Source: Phycisphaerales bacterium (GTDB lineage Bacteria; Planctomycetota; Phycisphaerae; SM23-33). From it: a DNA stretch of 18,756 bases. The stretch covers positions 1-18,756 of the forward strand of contig PMYM01000213.1 in assembly GCA_003171235.1 (NCBI GenBank). The letters are read 5' to 3'. Shown here piece by piece: positions 1-7,000 of this stretch. The position numbers were made by a program, and so were the translations under genes. Each line of letters begins with the position of its first letter. Position 1 is the stretch's first letter. Under the pieces are notes generated by a model. The model was given only the letters and a program-made list of their open reading frames with translations, did not search any database and was not told the DNA's origin.

Positions 1-951
1 CTGGACCGGGCCGTGCCCCAGGTGCTGATCAAGGTGCTCATCGCCGAGGTCTCCCACGATAAATCGCTGGACCTGGGTGTGGAATTCTCGGGCATGAACC
101 TGAACTCGGCGGGCCAGGGCTGGAAGACCGGCACCGACTTCAACGTTGCCGCCCAGGCCCTGGGCTTTACCTTCAAGCTCAACGAGGAGAACGTCACCGC
201 CGCCATCCGCGCCATCGCCGGCGTGGATAAGCTGGACGTGCTCAGCCGGCCCTACATCCTCACCAGCGACAACCAGCAGGCCTCCATCATGGTCGGGCAG
301 GAAGTGCCGTTCGTGACCAACACCCGCACCACCGACACCGGCGAGACCATCAATACCATCGAGTACGACAGCATCGGCATCATCCTCAACGTCACCCCGC
401 ACATCAACCCGACGGGGCTGGTGACCATGGACGTCTATCCTCAAATCTCCACGTTGACGGGCCAGACGGTGCCCATTTCCGATACGCTGTCGGCCCCGGT
501 ATACGCCATGCGGGCCGCCCAGAGCCGCGTGGCCATTCGCGACGGCCAGACCATCGTCATCGGCGGCCTGATGGAGGACCGCAACACCTCCTCCATTTCA
601 AAAGTGCCCGTGCTGGGCGACATCCCCGGCTTGGGGGCGATTTTCCAGCGGCGCATCGAGGACAAGACCAAGACTGAGCTGCTGATCTTCATTACCCCGC
701 ACGTGGCCTTGCAGCCGGAGGAGCTCACCGGCATGTCCAAGGACGAAACCGCCGGGGCCAAGATCATCGACAAGGCCGTCGAACCCGGCGCCTTTGATGA
801 GCACATGCGCGGCATGGAGCGCGGCGCCTCCACCCGCCCGGCTGACGACCAGGGCGACTATCGCACCATCGAACCGGCGACGCCCTCTCCCAAGCCGTCA
901 AACCAGGGAGAACCCGGAGAACCCAATGAAAGAATGGACCTTGGCGAATAG
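1..951 (+). CDS. gspD: Type II secretion system secretin (GspD-like), C-terminal part, 5' truncated by window edge
   Basis: The reading frame is open from base 1, so the N-terminal N0-N3 domains lie outside the window. About 316 residues remain. They hold the secretin homology domain: the segment with VLSRPYILT and VGQEVPFVT, then the classic secretin signature around GQTIVIGGLMEDR followed by VPVLGDIPGLGAIF, then a strand ending LLIFITPHV. Secretins form the outer-membrane multimeric channel of type II secretion or type IV pilus systems. GspD is favoured over PilQ because of the VPVLGDIPGLG form. After about residue 240 the chain becomes a polar Pro/Glu-rich tail, where an S-domain (pilotin-binding) region may lie. 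The stop codon overlaps the start of the next gene by 26 nt, so the two are almost certainly co-transcribed. Confidence 0.9.
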   Translation: MDRAVPQVLIKVLIAEVSHDKSLDLGVEFSGMNLNSAGQGWKTGTDFNVAAQALGFTFKLNEENVTAAIRAIAGVDKLDVLSRPYILTSDNQQASIMVGQEVPFVTNTRTTDTGETINTIEYDSIGIILNVTPHINPTGLVTMDVYPQISTLTGQTVPISDTLSAPVYAMRAAQSRVAIRDGQTIVIGGLMEDRNTSSISKVPVLGDIPGLGAIFQRRIEDKTKTELLIFITPHVALQPEELTGMSKDETAGAKIIDKAVEPGAFDEHMRGMERGASTRPADDQGDYRTIEPATPSPKPSNQGEPGEPNERMDLGE

Positions 952-1480
952 ACTGCGGCTGGCTCTACTTGGTCCATCCAGCCCCCGGCGTAAGCCGGGG
1001 GATCGCCGGTTTGGCGCGCCGGCGGCCGTCTTGCCCGCGGCGGTTTTGGCTTGCCTGTTGCTGGGCGCCGGCTGCCAGGGACCGGCGGCGCCCGGCCCGG
1101 CCCCGGCCGCCACGGCTAATCCCCACAAGGCCGCTCCGCCCGATGTAGACGACGCCTGCGCGGACCAACTTCACGACCTTATCGGCGACCTCCTGATGTA
1201 CTACACCGCCCACGGCTCGCTGCCCGACAGCCTGGAAGACCTCCACCGGGCCGGCCCGGGCCCTTCGCTGGCCCTGGCCTGCCCCACCAGCCGAACCCCG
1301 TACATTTATGACCCCGAGGGCATCCCGATTCCCGGCCTGCCCGGGCGGCTGATCGTCTACGACGCAACGCCCTGCCACAAGGGCCAGCGCTGGGGCATCC
1401 TGGCTGAGCGCCCGCGCCCCGGCAAGCCCCTCTTCTTCCGCGTCATCCATCCGCCCGAAAGCATTTTTCCGCACAAATGA
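926..1480 (+). CDS. Small predicted lipoprotein with pseudopilin-like C-terminal module, next to secretin
   Basis: 184 aa. The ATG at 926 is preceded by GGAG at 916-919 (6-nt spacing) and lies inside the 3' end of the secretin gene, which supports this start over upstream in-frame codons. A hydrophobic segment (about residues 31-48) ends LLLGAGC at Cys50, an imperfect lipobox because -3 is Gly rather than Leu. A low-complexity Pro/Ala linker follows. Residues 78-150 read C-(40 residues)-CP, then PYIYDP, then GRLIVYDATPCHKG. This resembles the C-terminal part of planctomycete pseudopilins and matches the protein at 17083-17934. The signal-peptide n-region is unusually long and carries a perfect hairpin repeat (982-1001) translated as SPRRKPGD. 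The function is unknown. Overlap with the secretin gene suggests a role in that secretion apparatus, but this is inference. Confidence 0.75.
   Translation: MKEWTLANRLRLALLGPSSPRRKPGDRRFGAPAAVLPAAVLACLLLGAGCQGPAAPGPAPAATANPHKAAPPDVDDACADQLHDLIGDLLMYYTAHGSLPDSLEDLHRAGPGPSLALACPTSRTPYIYDPEGIPIPGLPGRLIVYDATPCHKGQRWGILAERPRPGKPLFFRVIHPPESIFPHK
982..1001. repeat. Perfect hairpin repeat inside coding sequence
   Basis: The 8-bp arms CCCCCGGC (982-989) and GCCGGGGG (994-1001) enclose a GTAA loop of GNRA type. The element lies in frame in the signal-peptide region of the lipoprotein gene. It looks like an intergenic palindromic repeat captured by a gene. Confidence 0.6.
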
Positions 1481-1507
1481 ATTCGCGCGGGGTGATCCGT
1501 TGGGTGC

Positions 1508-1541
1508 CATGCCCTTACGCGTTTTTTTGCGGAAGGGCATG
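1508..1541. repeat. Hairpin in convergent intergenic gap
   Basis: The arms CATGCCCTTACGC (1508-1520) and GCGGAAGGGCATG (1529-1541) pair over 13 positions with one mismatch around a GTTTTTTT loop. It follows the lipoprotein stop by 27 nt and could act as a transcription barrier between convergent genes. The T-run is in the loop and not after the stem, so it is not a standard intrinsic terminator. It may instead be one more palindromic repeat family. Confidence 0.5.
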
Positions 1542-1582
1542 CTCACACCCTGGAAACAAGGTGGTCGGCCTGCAGCCAGTTG

Positions 1583-1621
1583 GTAGGGTGGGACGAATCG
1601 GCCGCAGGCCGATGTCCCACC
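1583..1621 (-). repeat. 39-nt palindromic repeat, copy A (minus orientation)
   Basis: Read on the minus strand it has the outer stem GGTGGGA/TCCCACC and an inner stem ATCGGCC/GGCCGAT with a TGC loop, ending CCTAC. It differs from the copies at 1636 and 7001 at six positions, which form three base pairs that change together. Confidence 0.85.
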
Positions 1622-1635
1622 AATATCGGATGGGC

Positions 1636-1674
1636 GGTGGGAGACCGCCCTGCGGGCGGTTCCTCCCACCCTAC
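1636..1674 (+). repeat. 39-nt palindromic repeat, copy B
   Basis: It has the outer stem GGTGGGA/TCCCACC, an inner stem ACCGCCC/GGGCGGT, a TGC loop and a trailing CCTAC. It is identical over all 39 nt to the copy at 7001-7039. It lies 14 nt from copy A in the opposite orientation and 4 nt beyond the stop codon of the epimerase gene. Confidence 0.9.
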
Positions 1675-1678
1675 AGAC

Positions 1679-2662
1679 TCAGCACAGTTCAAAATCCCCT
1701 GCTCCCCAGTGGAACTTTTGTCCGCGGCGGAATTCGATGGCCTCGTCGGCCATGGCGAAAACGTCATGGCCGAGCGGGCAGCCCAGCACCCTTCGGGCCT
1801 TGGTCACGTCTATCGAGAAGTCGTGGCAGCCGTCCAGTTCAAACTCCACCACGGGCAGGTCGAGTTTCCGGCCGATGTAGCCCGCCAGCGCGTCGTAGGT
1901 GAACGGGGCCGGCGCGGCGATGTTGAATGTCTCCCCGATGGCGCGGCCGCCCTCCAACGCCCGCAGGAAGGCGTCCACCACGTCGTGGATGGAGACGATG
2001 TGCCGCAGGAAAGCCTTGCCGCCCGGATGCACCAGGCAGCCCACGCCGCCCTGCCCCTTCTCGAAGAACTCCTTTTGCCGTGGCGTCTTGGCCAGCGATT
2101 TCCAGGGCGAGCCGAAGTCCGGCTCGCGCAGCGTCATGTGCGACAGCAGGTCGTCCTGGGCATGGATCCACGAGCAGCGCAGGATCGTCACCCCCAGGCC
2201 GTACTGGATGGCGTATTGCCGGCACATGACCTCTTCCAGCACCTTGGAGAAGGCGTAGTAGCCGGGGTAGGCCCGTAGCGGGGCGCACTCGTCCAGCGGC
2301 TTGGGATTGGGGTAGTAGAAGATTCCCAGCGCGCAATCGCCCCCGGCCAGGATGACCTGCCGCAGGCCCTTGCACTGGCGGGCAGCCTCCAGCAGGTTAA
2401 ACGTGCCGCGGGTGGAGACATCCAGGAATCGCCGGTCCTCCTTGCTGCTGGCCAGGTGGCAGACGGCGTGCATGTCCTCCATGGCCGAGCGGACAAAGGC
2501 TTCATCGCCGATGTCGCCTGCGACCACTTCTGCTCCGGCGAAGCTCACCGAGGCCTTGTGCTGTATAGCCCGCACGCGATATCCTGCCGCCAGCAAAGCC
2601 GGCACAAGACGCCGCCCCAGCTTGCCCGACGCGCCGGTCACCAGGATGTTCCGTATGTTCAA
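1679..2662 (-). CDS. NAD(P)-dependent epimerase/dehydratase (extended SDR family)
   Basis: 327 aa, a normal length for extended SDR nucleotide-sugar enzymes. The N-terminal Rossmann motif TGASGKLG is at residues 9-16, an acidic residue follows in VVAGDIGD, and the active-site YxxxK is Y136-AFS-K140. In the position that usually carries the catalytic Ser/Thr (about 25 residues before the Tyr) this protein reads AGGDCALG, so the triad may be altered and the activity not that of a standard epimerase. The start is a TTG at 2662 with AAAGG 8 nt upstream; no nearby ATG fits. It lies 19 nt after the glycosyltransferase gene on the same strand, so it is the third gene of the polysaccharide module. 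The likely role is modifying a nucleotide sugar or lipid-linked sugar. The substrate cannot be read from the sequence. Confidence 0.88.
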   Translation of the reverse strand: MNIRNILVTGASGKLGRRLVPALLAAGYRVRAIQHKASVSFAGAEVVAGDIGDEAFVRSAMEDMHAVCHLASSKEDRRFLDVSTRGTFNLLEAARQCKGLRQVILAGGDCALGIFYYPNPKPLDECAPLRAYPGYYAFSKVLEEVMCRQYAIQYGLGVTILRCSWIHAQDDLLSHMTLREPDFGSPWKSLAKTPRQKEFFEKGQGGVGCLVHPGGKAFLRHIVSIHDVVDAFLRALEGGRAIGETFNIAAPAPFTYDALAGYIGRKLDLPVVEFELDGCHDFSIDVTKARRVLGCPLGHDVFAMADEAIEFRRGQKFHWGAGDFELC

Positions 2663-2681
2663 GTGTCCGACCTTTGCCGCT

Positions 2682-3920
2682 CTACCCCGTTAGTTTTTCC
2701 AGCACGGCGAGGTACTTTTTGGCCATGCCTTCGCGGCTGTAGTAGGTGGCGGCGTGGAGGTAGCCCTGGTCGCCCATTTTTTGGCACAGGGCCGGATCGG
2801 CCTGGAGCTGCTTCACGGCGGCGATGAACTGGGCGGGGTTCTCCGGCTCGACGTACAGGCCTGCGCCGGCGTCCTGGACCAGTTTGCGGGCTACGCCGTC
2901 GATGGCGATGATCACCGGCCGGCGGCAGGACATGTAGTCGAAGACCTTGTTGGGATAGACGGTCTTGAAGGTGTCGTTCTTCATGAGCACGGCGGTGCAG
3001 GCGTCGGAGGCGTTGATGTAGTGGCAGACCTGGTCCTTGGGCACCGCGTCGACGAAGATCACGTTGTCCAGGCCGCGGCGGCGGGCGTCTTCCACCAGGG
3101 CGGGCTTTTCCATGCCGTCGCCCACCAGCAGGATGCGCAGCTCAGGCAGGGCGCTCTTGGCCTGCTCGGCCACGTCCAGCAGTTGCCCCACGCGGTTGGC
3201 CCGCCCATGGGCGCCGAAGTAGCTGACGACGAATTTGCCCGCCAGCCCCAGACGGCGGCGGACCTGGTTGTCCTTGGGCCCGGGTTTCATAATATCCAGG
3301 TCGGCCCCGTTGGGGATCATGCTCACCCGGGTTGCGGCTACGCCCTTGCGACTCACCAGCGCTTCCTCGAAGGCCGGGGTCAGCACGTTGACCCAGTCGG
3401 CGGTGCGGTAGGCCAACTTTTCCAGTTGGTATGACAGCCAGATGATGGGCTTGCTCTTGAGCACGCCGGTATCGATGGCCGACTCGGGCCACAGGTCGCG
3501 CACCTCGAAGACCGACGCGCAGCCGTAGCAGCGGCTGAGCAGCCACATGGTCGGGGCCACCGTCAGCGGCGGGCTGGTGGCGATGATGACGTCGGGGCGG
3601 GTTATTTTCAGCAGCCCCCCGCACATGCTGGAGAAGAAGAAGCTCAGATAGGCCCAGAACCGCCCCAGGAAGCTGCGGTTGTAGGCCTCGCTGACGTGGC
3701 AGCGGATGATTTTCACGCCGGGGAGCTGGGGGTCTTCCTCCTCGACGATGAACTTGCCCTTGTACTGGGGGGCCTTGGTGCCCTTGGCGTAGTGCACCAT
3801 GCCGGCCAGGATGGTGACTTCGTGCCCGGCGCGGGAGAAGTACTTGGCGAACTGGTTCCACCGGCTGCCGCCCGCGTCGTCCTTGCCCAGGAAGTACTGG
3901 TGAACGAGCAGGATCTTCAT
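2682..3920 (-). CDS. GT4-family glycosyltransferase, WbuB/WcaI-like
   Basis: 412 aa, full length for a GT-B fold enzyme. The N-terminal acceptor domain begins MKILLVHQYF. RDLWPESA (residues 141-148) and IPNGAD (202-207) are typical of the WbuB-like branch. The nucleotide-sugar domain starts at VSYFGAHG (232-239), and the donor-binding region reads YPNKVFDYMSCRRPVI (322-337), with Asp where many GT4 enzymes have Glu. There is no signal peptide or membrane segment, so it probably acts at the cytoplasmic face of the membrane, adding a sugar to a lipid-linked glycan. WbuB itself is an N-acetyl-L-fucosamine transferase, but no FucNAc synthesis genes are in the window, so the sugar is unknown. The start codon overlaps the preceding stop (ATGA), indicating translational coupling to the oxidoreductase. 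Confidence 0.92.
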   Translation of the reverse strand: MKILLVHQYFLGKDDAGGSRWNQFAKYFSRAGHEVTILAGMVHYAKGTKAPQYKGKFIVEEEDPQLPGVKIIRCHVSEAYNRSFLGRFWAYLSFFFSSMCGGLLKITRPDVIIATSPPLTVAPTMWLLSRCYGCASVFEVRDLWPESAIDTGVLKSKPIIWLSYQLEKLAYRTADWVNVLTPAFEEALVSRKGVAATRVSMIPNGADLDIMKPGPKDNQVRRRLGLAGKFVVSYFGAHGRANRVGQLLDVAEQAKSALPELRILLVGDGMEKPALVEDARRRGLDNVIFVDAVPKDQVCHYINASDACTAVLMKNDTFKTVYPNKVFDYMSCRRPVIIAIDGVARKLVQDAGAGLYVEPENPAQFIAAVKQLQADPALCQKMGDQGYLHAATYYSREGMAKKYLAVLEKLTG

Positions 3921-6106
3921 CTGGCTTCACCGGGCGGGGTGAGGATGGCGGAGTACTCGCTCAGCAGGTGCACCGTTCGCTGCTCGATGGCGGCGGTCTG
4001 GGCGGCAAAACTGGCCAGGGTCACGTTGACCAGATCGTCCAGGGCGATCAAGGCTGGGCGGCCGGTGCGCAGGCCCTCGACGTAGGCGGCGAATTCGGCG
4101 GCGTGGCCCTTGTCCTGCCGCCAGGTCCGCAGCTTGCGGAAGCCCTCAAACCCCCAGCCGGTCAGGCGGCGGAAGTTCTCCAGCCGCAGCACCCGGCCCT
4201 GGCTGAAGATTTCCATCATTTCCTTGGGGTAGCTGCGCGAGCCGTTGGCGAAGTAGTTCACCGTGCCCACCGAGCCGTCGGCAAGGCCCAGGACGATGGC
4301 CATTTTGTCGTCGCGCACGGCCGGGCCCTCGCCCATGCGCACAGCCGACACCGTCCTCACGCCGCTGCCGGAGAGGTAAACCATAAGGTCGATGTAGTGG
4401 CAGGCCTCGCCGATGATCCGCCCGCCGCCGCGCACCGGGTCGTGCACCCAGTGGCCGGGGGGAATGGCCCCGGCATTGGCGGTGAAGGTCATGGCCAGAG
4501 GCTCGCTGCGTGAAGCCAGCAGGCGTTTGGCCCGCTGAATGTGCGGGCTGAAGCGGCGGTTGAAGCCCACCATCACTGTCGGGCCAGGGTTGGCCTTGAG
4601 CGCCGAGAGGATCTGCTCGACCTCCGCGACGTTCATGGCCAGCGGCTTTTCCACGAAGGCATGTTTGCCCGCCCGCAGGACCTCGCAGACCATCCGGGCA
4701 TGCAGGTTGTGCCCCACAGCGATGAGCACGGCCTGCACCGCCGGATCCTGCAGGATCAACTGGTAATCGCTGACGACCTGCTGGGCGCCGAACTTTCGCC
4801 CCAGGTGGCCGGCCGCCGCGGCGTTGAGGTCCGCCACGTAGGCGATGCGGGCGGGAGTCTTGGCCAGTGCGGGCATGAGCGTCATCTTGGAGAAGTTTCC
4901 CGCCCCGATGACGCCGACGACGGGCCGGTCCTGCCCCGCCTTGGCCGGCGCGCCGGCTGCGCCGCTCGAAAGCGACAGGGCCGATTTGACCTCAACCTGG
5001 GCGGGGTATTTCAGTATCACCCCCAGGGCGGAGGCATCGCTGCCCACGGTCTGGTATGCCTGCGTGGCCTCGGATAGCTCGTAGCGGTGGGTGATAAGCT
5101 CGTCCACCGCCAGTTGCCCTCTGGCCAGGGCGTCCAGCACGGCCTGGAAGTTGCGGCCTTCGGTCCAGCGGACAAAGCCGGCGGGATAGTCCTGCCCGCC
5201 CTGCTCGTACGCATCGTCGTAGCGCCCCGGGCCGTAGGAGCAGGAAACCTGGAAGGATATTTCTTTTTCGTAGAAGTCGGTCCGGCGGAGGTTCAGCCCG
5301 ACCACCCCGACCAGCACTATCCGCCCGCGTTTGCGGCAGCACTGAGCGGCCTGGTGGACGATCTCGTCTGTCTTGGCCGAAGCGGTGATGATTACGCCGT
5401 CGGCGCCCCTGCCGGCGGTGGCGGCCGCGGCGGCGGCGACGACATCCCCGCCGGCGGCGGCGTTTATCGTGCGGGCGCCGAACTTCTCGGCCAGTTTGAG
5501 GCGATGAGGGTTGATGTCCACGCCAAGCACGTTGCAGCCGCTGGCCCGCAGCAACTGCACAGTCACCAGGCCGATCAGCCCCAGGCCAAAGACCACGAAG
5601 GTTTCGCCCAGGTTCGGCCCGGCCAGTCGAATGCCCTGCAACCCCACGGCGGAGAGCACGGTAAAAGCCGCCTGCTCGTCGCTGACGCCCTCGGGAATCT
5701 TGGCGCAGAGGTTTTTGGGCACGGCCACCAGCTCGGCGTGAGGGCCGTTGGAGACGACCCGGTCGCCGGGGGCGAATTCGCTCACGCCGGGCGCGACCGC
5801 CAGCACCACCCCGGCGTTGCAGTAACCCAAGGGCAGCGGCTCGTCCAGGCGATTGAAGACCGCCTCCAGCGTCGGCAGCAGGCCGTCGGAGCGTATCTTG
5901 TCCAGCACCTGGCGGACCTTGTCGGGCTGGCTGCGGGCCTTGGCCAGCAGGCTGGCCTTGCCGAATTCCACCAGCATGCGCTCCGTGCCGGCGGAGATCA
6001 GGCTGGCGCGGGTCTGGATAAGCAATTGGCCCCGGCCCAGGCCGGGAGCGGGCAGCTCGGCCACCTCGGTCTGACCGCTGCGAAGATTCTGCAAGACCTG
6101 TTTCAA
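3917..6106 (-). CDS. Bi-domain oxidoreductase: zinc-free MDR dehydrogenase fused to Gfo/Idh/MocA domain
   Basis: 729 aa in two enzyme halves. Residues 1-368 form a medium-chain dehydrogenase: a GroES-like part, then a Rossmann motif GLGLIG (174-179). The usual catalytic zinc motifs are missing (SAGTE where CGTD is common). Residues 395-729 form a Gfo/Idh/MocA domain with its own Rossmann motif GVIGAGN (398-404), the FVEKPLA motif (EKP at 486-488) and GEACHYIDL (566-574). A short Ala/Gly/Ser-rich linker joins them. This fusion is known from bacterial surface-polysaccharide clusters, and a glycosyltransferase and an SDR gene follow here. The start is a TTG at 6106 with AAGGA at 6113-6117, 6 nt away. 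It is the first gene of the three-gene unit. The substrate is probably an activated or lipid-bound sugar (inference). Confidence 0.92.
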   Translation of the reverse strand: MKQVLQNLRSGQTEVAELPAPGLGRGQLLIQTRASLISAGTERMLVEFGKASLLAKARSQPDKVRQVLDKIRSDGLLPTLEAVFNRLDEPLPLGYCNAGVVLAVAPGVSEFAPGDRVVSNGPHAELVAVPKNLCAKIPEGVSDEQAAFTVLSAVGLQGIRLAGPNLGETFVVFGLGLIGLVTVQLLRASGCNVLGVDINPHRLKLAEKFGARTINAAAGGDVVAAAAAATAGRGADGVIITASAKTDEIVHQAAQCCRKRGRIVLVGVVGLNLRRTDFYEKEISFQVSCSYGPGRYDDAYEQGGQDYPAGFVRWTEGRNFQAVLDALARGQLAVDELITHRYELSEATQAYQTVGSDASALGVILKYPAQVEVKSALSLSSGAAGAPAKAGQDRPVVGVIGAGNFSKMTLMPALAKTPARIAYVADLNAAAAGHLGRKFGAQQVVSDYQLILQDPAVQAVLIAVGHNLHARMVCEVLRAGKHAFVEKPLAMNVAEVEQILSALKANPGPTVMVGFNRRFSPHIQRAKRLLASRSEPLAMTFTANAGAIPPGHWVHDPVRGGGRIIGEACHYIDLMVYLSGSGVRTVSAVRMGEGPAVRDDKMAIVLGLADGSVGTVNYFANGSRSYPKEMMEIFSQGRVLRLENFRRLTGWGFEGFRKLRTWRQDKGHAAEFAAYVEGLRTGRPALIALDDLVNVTLASFAAQTAAIEQRTVHLLSEYSAILTPPGEAR

Positions 6107-6143
6107 GGATCGTCCTTACCAGGGCGCAATAACGCCCGCGCCG

Positions 6144-6195
6144 GGTGGAACAGGTTTGTAACCTGTTCCGGCACAGGTTGAAAACCTGTGCCACC
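6144..6195 (+). repeat. Two-hairpin palindromic repeat, unit 1
   Basis: The closing stem GGTGG/CCACC encloses two hairpins: AACAGGTT/AACCTGTT with a TGT loop and GCACAGGTT/AACCTGTGC with a GAA loop. Read as RNA or single-stranded DNA this gives a three-way junction. It begins 38 nt upstream of the oxidoreductase TTG. Confidence 0.8.
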
Positions 6196-6209
6196 AAAGG
6201 CCGGCATCA

Positions 6210-6250
6210 GGTGGAACAAGCTTTCCAGACTGTTCGGGCGCAGTACCACC
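6210..6250 (+). repeat. Two-hairpin palindromic repeat, unit 2 (degenerate)
   Basis: A shortened copy of the neighbouring units. It starts GGTGGAACAAGCTTTCCAG and ends with CCACC but has lost most of the second hairpin, so it looks like a decaying copy. Confidence 0.65.
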
Positions 6251-6254
6251 AAGC

Positions 6255-6308
6255 GGTGGAACAGGCTTTCCAGCCTGTTCATGCACAGCCTGGAAAGGCT
6301 GTGCCACC
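6255..6308 (+). repeat. Two-hairpin palindromic repeat, unit 3
   Basis: Same plan as unit 1: GGTGG/CCACC around AACAGGCT/AGCCTGTT and GCACAGCCT/AGGCTGTGC. Compared with unit 1, the stems changed on both sides so that pairing is kept. Confidence 0.8.
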
Positions 6309-6435
6309 AGTACCATTAAACATCGGCAACCGCAGGCGGCAATTATAGTAGATTCGCCGCCCGCAGGCACCTGGTTCGGTAGTTGCCCAAGTGCGATAGT
6401 TGAGGAGTGCGAAAGTGCGGAGAAAGACAGGCCTA

Positions 6436-6478
6436 GACCCGAAGGGTCGTCGGATGGTAGCCGGCGGCGCAAGCCGCC
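6436..6478. repeat. Double-hairpin repeat
   Basis: The first hairpin is GACCC-GAA-GGGTC (6436-6448). The second is GGCGGC-GCAA-GCCGCC (6463-6478), again with a GNRA-type loop. It ends 7 nt before the stop codon of the minus-strand gene that follows. The rest of the 6107-6485 gap, outside this and the units at 6144-6308, shows no gene. Confidence 0.55.
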
Positions 6479-6485
6479 CGAAAGC

Positions 6486-6992
6486 TTACAATTCGCGGGC
6501 AGGAGAGAACTTGTCCCAGTTGCTCACAAACCAACGGGCGGTGTCAGCCACCGTCTCCGGAGGTGCTGGTGGCTGCTTCTTCAACTGCTCGTCTATACTC
6601 TTCCGCTCGATTCTCAGCGTCTCGCACAAATAGAGTATCAGCTCCAACCAGTCCAGCCCGCCTGTGAATTGAAACTTACCAACGTAATCTAACGTGTCGG
6701 TCGGATACACGCTGGGGGCTGGCACTTTCATCGTCCGTGCGAAGGCCTCTCGCACCCCCAGAACAATGAACGCTTTGTGTGGCTCCACGCCCACTTCCCG
6801 TAAGAACTGCTCCTGGGAAATCTCAGGATGGTCTTGCAGGTGCTGCCGCCTGGCACGCTTCCTGCCACTTGGAATGAGGAAGATTCCCACGAGCACCCAG
6901 ACAACAAACACGCCGCTGATGACCAGCAGCGTGCCCCTGCCCACATCGGCCAACAGGATTTCGTACGGCAAGTCGGCAATCATGTCAGGCAT
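6486..6992 (-). CDS. Membrane-anchored protein with acyl-carrier-like domain
   Basis: 168 aa from the ATG at 6992. A GTG at 7034 would add 14 residues encoded by the 39-nt repeat and is rejected; an ATG at 6983 is also possible. No clear ribosome site is visible because the repeat lies just upstream. Residues 19-40 form one hydrophobic helix, followed by a basic stretch RKRARRQ, so the bulk is probably cytoplasmic. Residues 77-135 resemble the acyl carrier fold: VREAFARTMKV, VYPTDTL, then FTGGLDWLELILYLCETLRIE, where carrier proteins have DSLDxVEL. The serine that would carry phosphopantetheine is Gly here, so it would be a non-carrying relative. The resemblance is by eye and moderately secure. 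The function is unknown. Confidence 0.6.
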   Translation of the reverse strand: MPDMIADLPYEILLADVGRGTLLVISGVFVVWVLVGIFLIPSGRKRARRQHLQDHPEISQEQFLREVGVEPHKAFIVLGVREAFARTMKVPAPSVYPTDTLDYVGKFQFTGGLDWLELILYLCETLRIERKSIDEQLKKQPPAPPETVADTARWFVSNWDKFSPAREL

Positions 6993-7000
6993 ATGAACAT

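Noticed and set aside
1508..1541. Intrinsic terminator after the lipoprotein gene
   Set aside because: The T-run lies in the loop and not behind the stem, so the structure does not fit a standard intrinsic terminator. It is kept only as a hairpin.
5087..6181. A 364-codon plus-strand frame opposite the bi-domain oxidoreductase
   Set aside because: Antisense shadow. The minus-strand product has two well-defined enzyme domains, whereas this one has only low-complexity Gly/Ala/Gln/His sequence.
6116..6472. A 118-codon minus-strand frame in the gap upstream of the oxidoreductase
   Set aside because: It is translated almost entirely from the two-hairpin repeats. It is a spurious repeat-derived protein.
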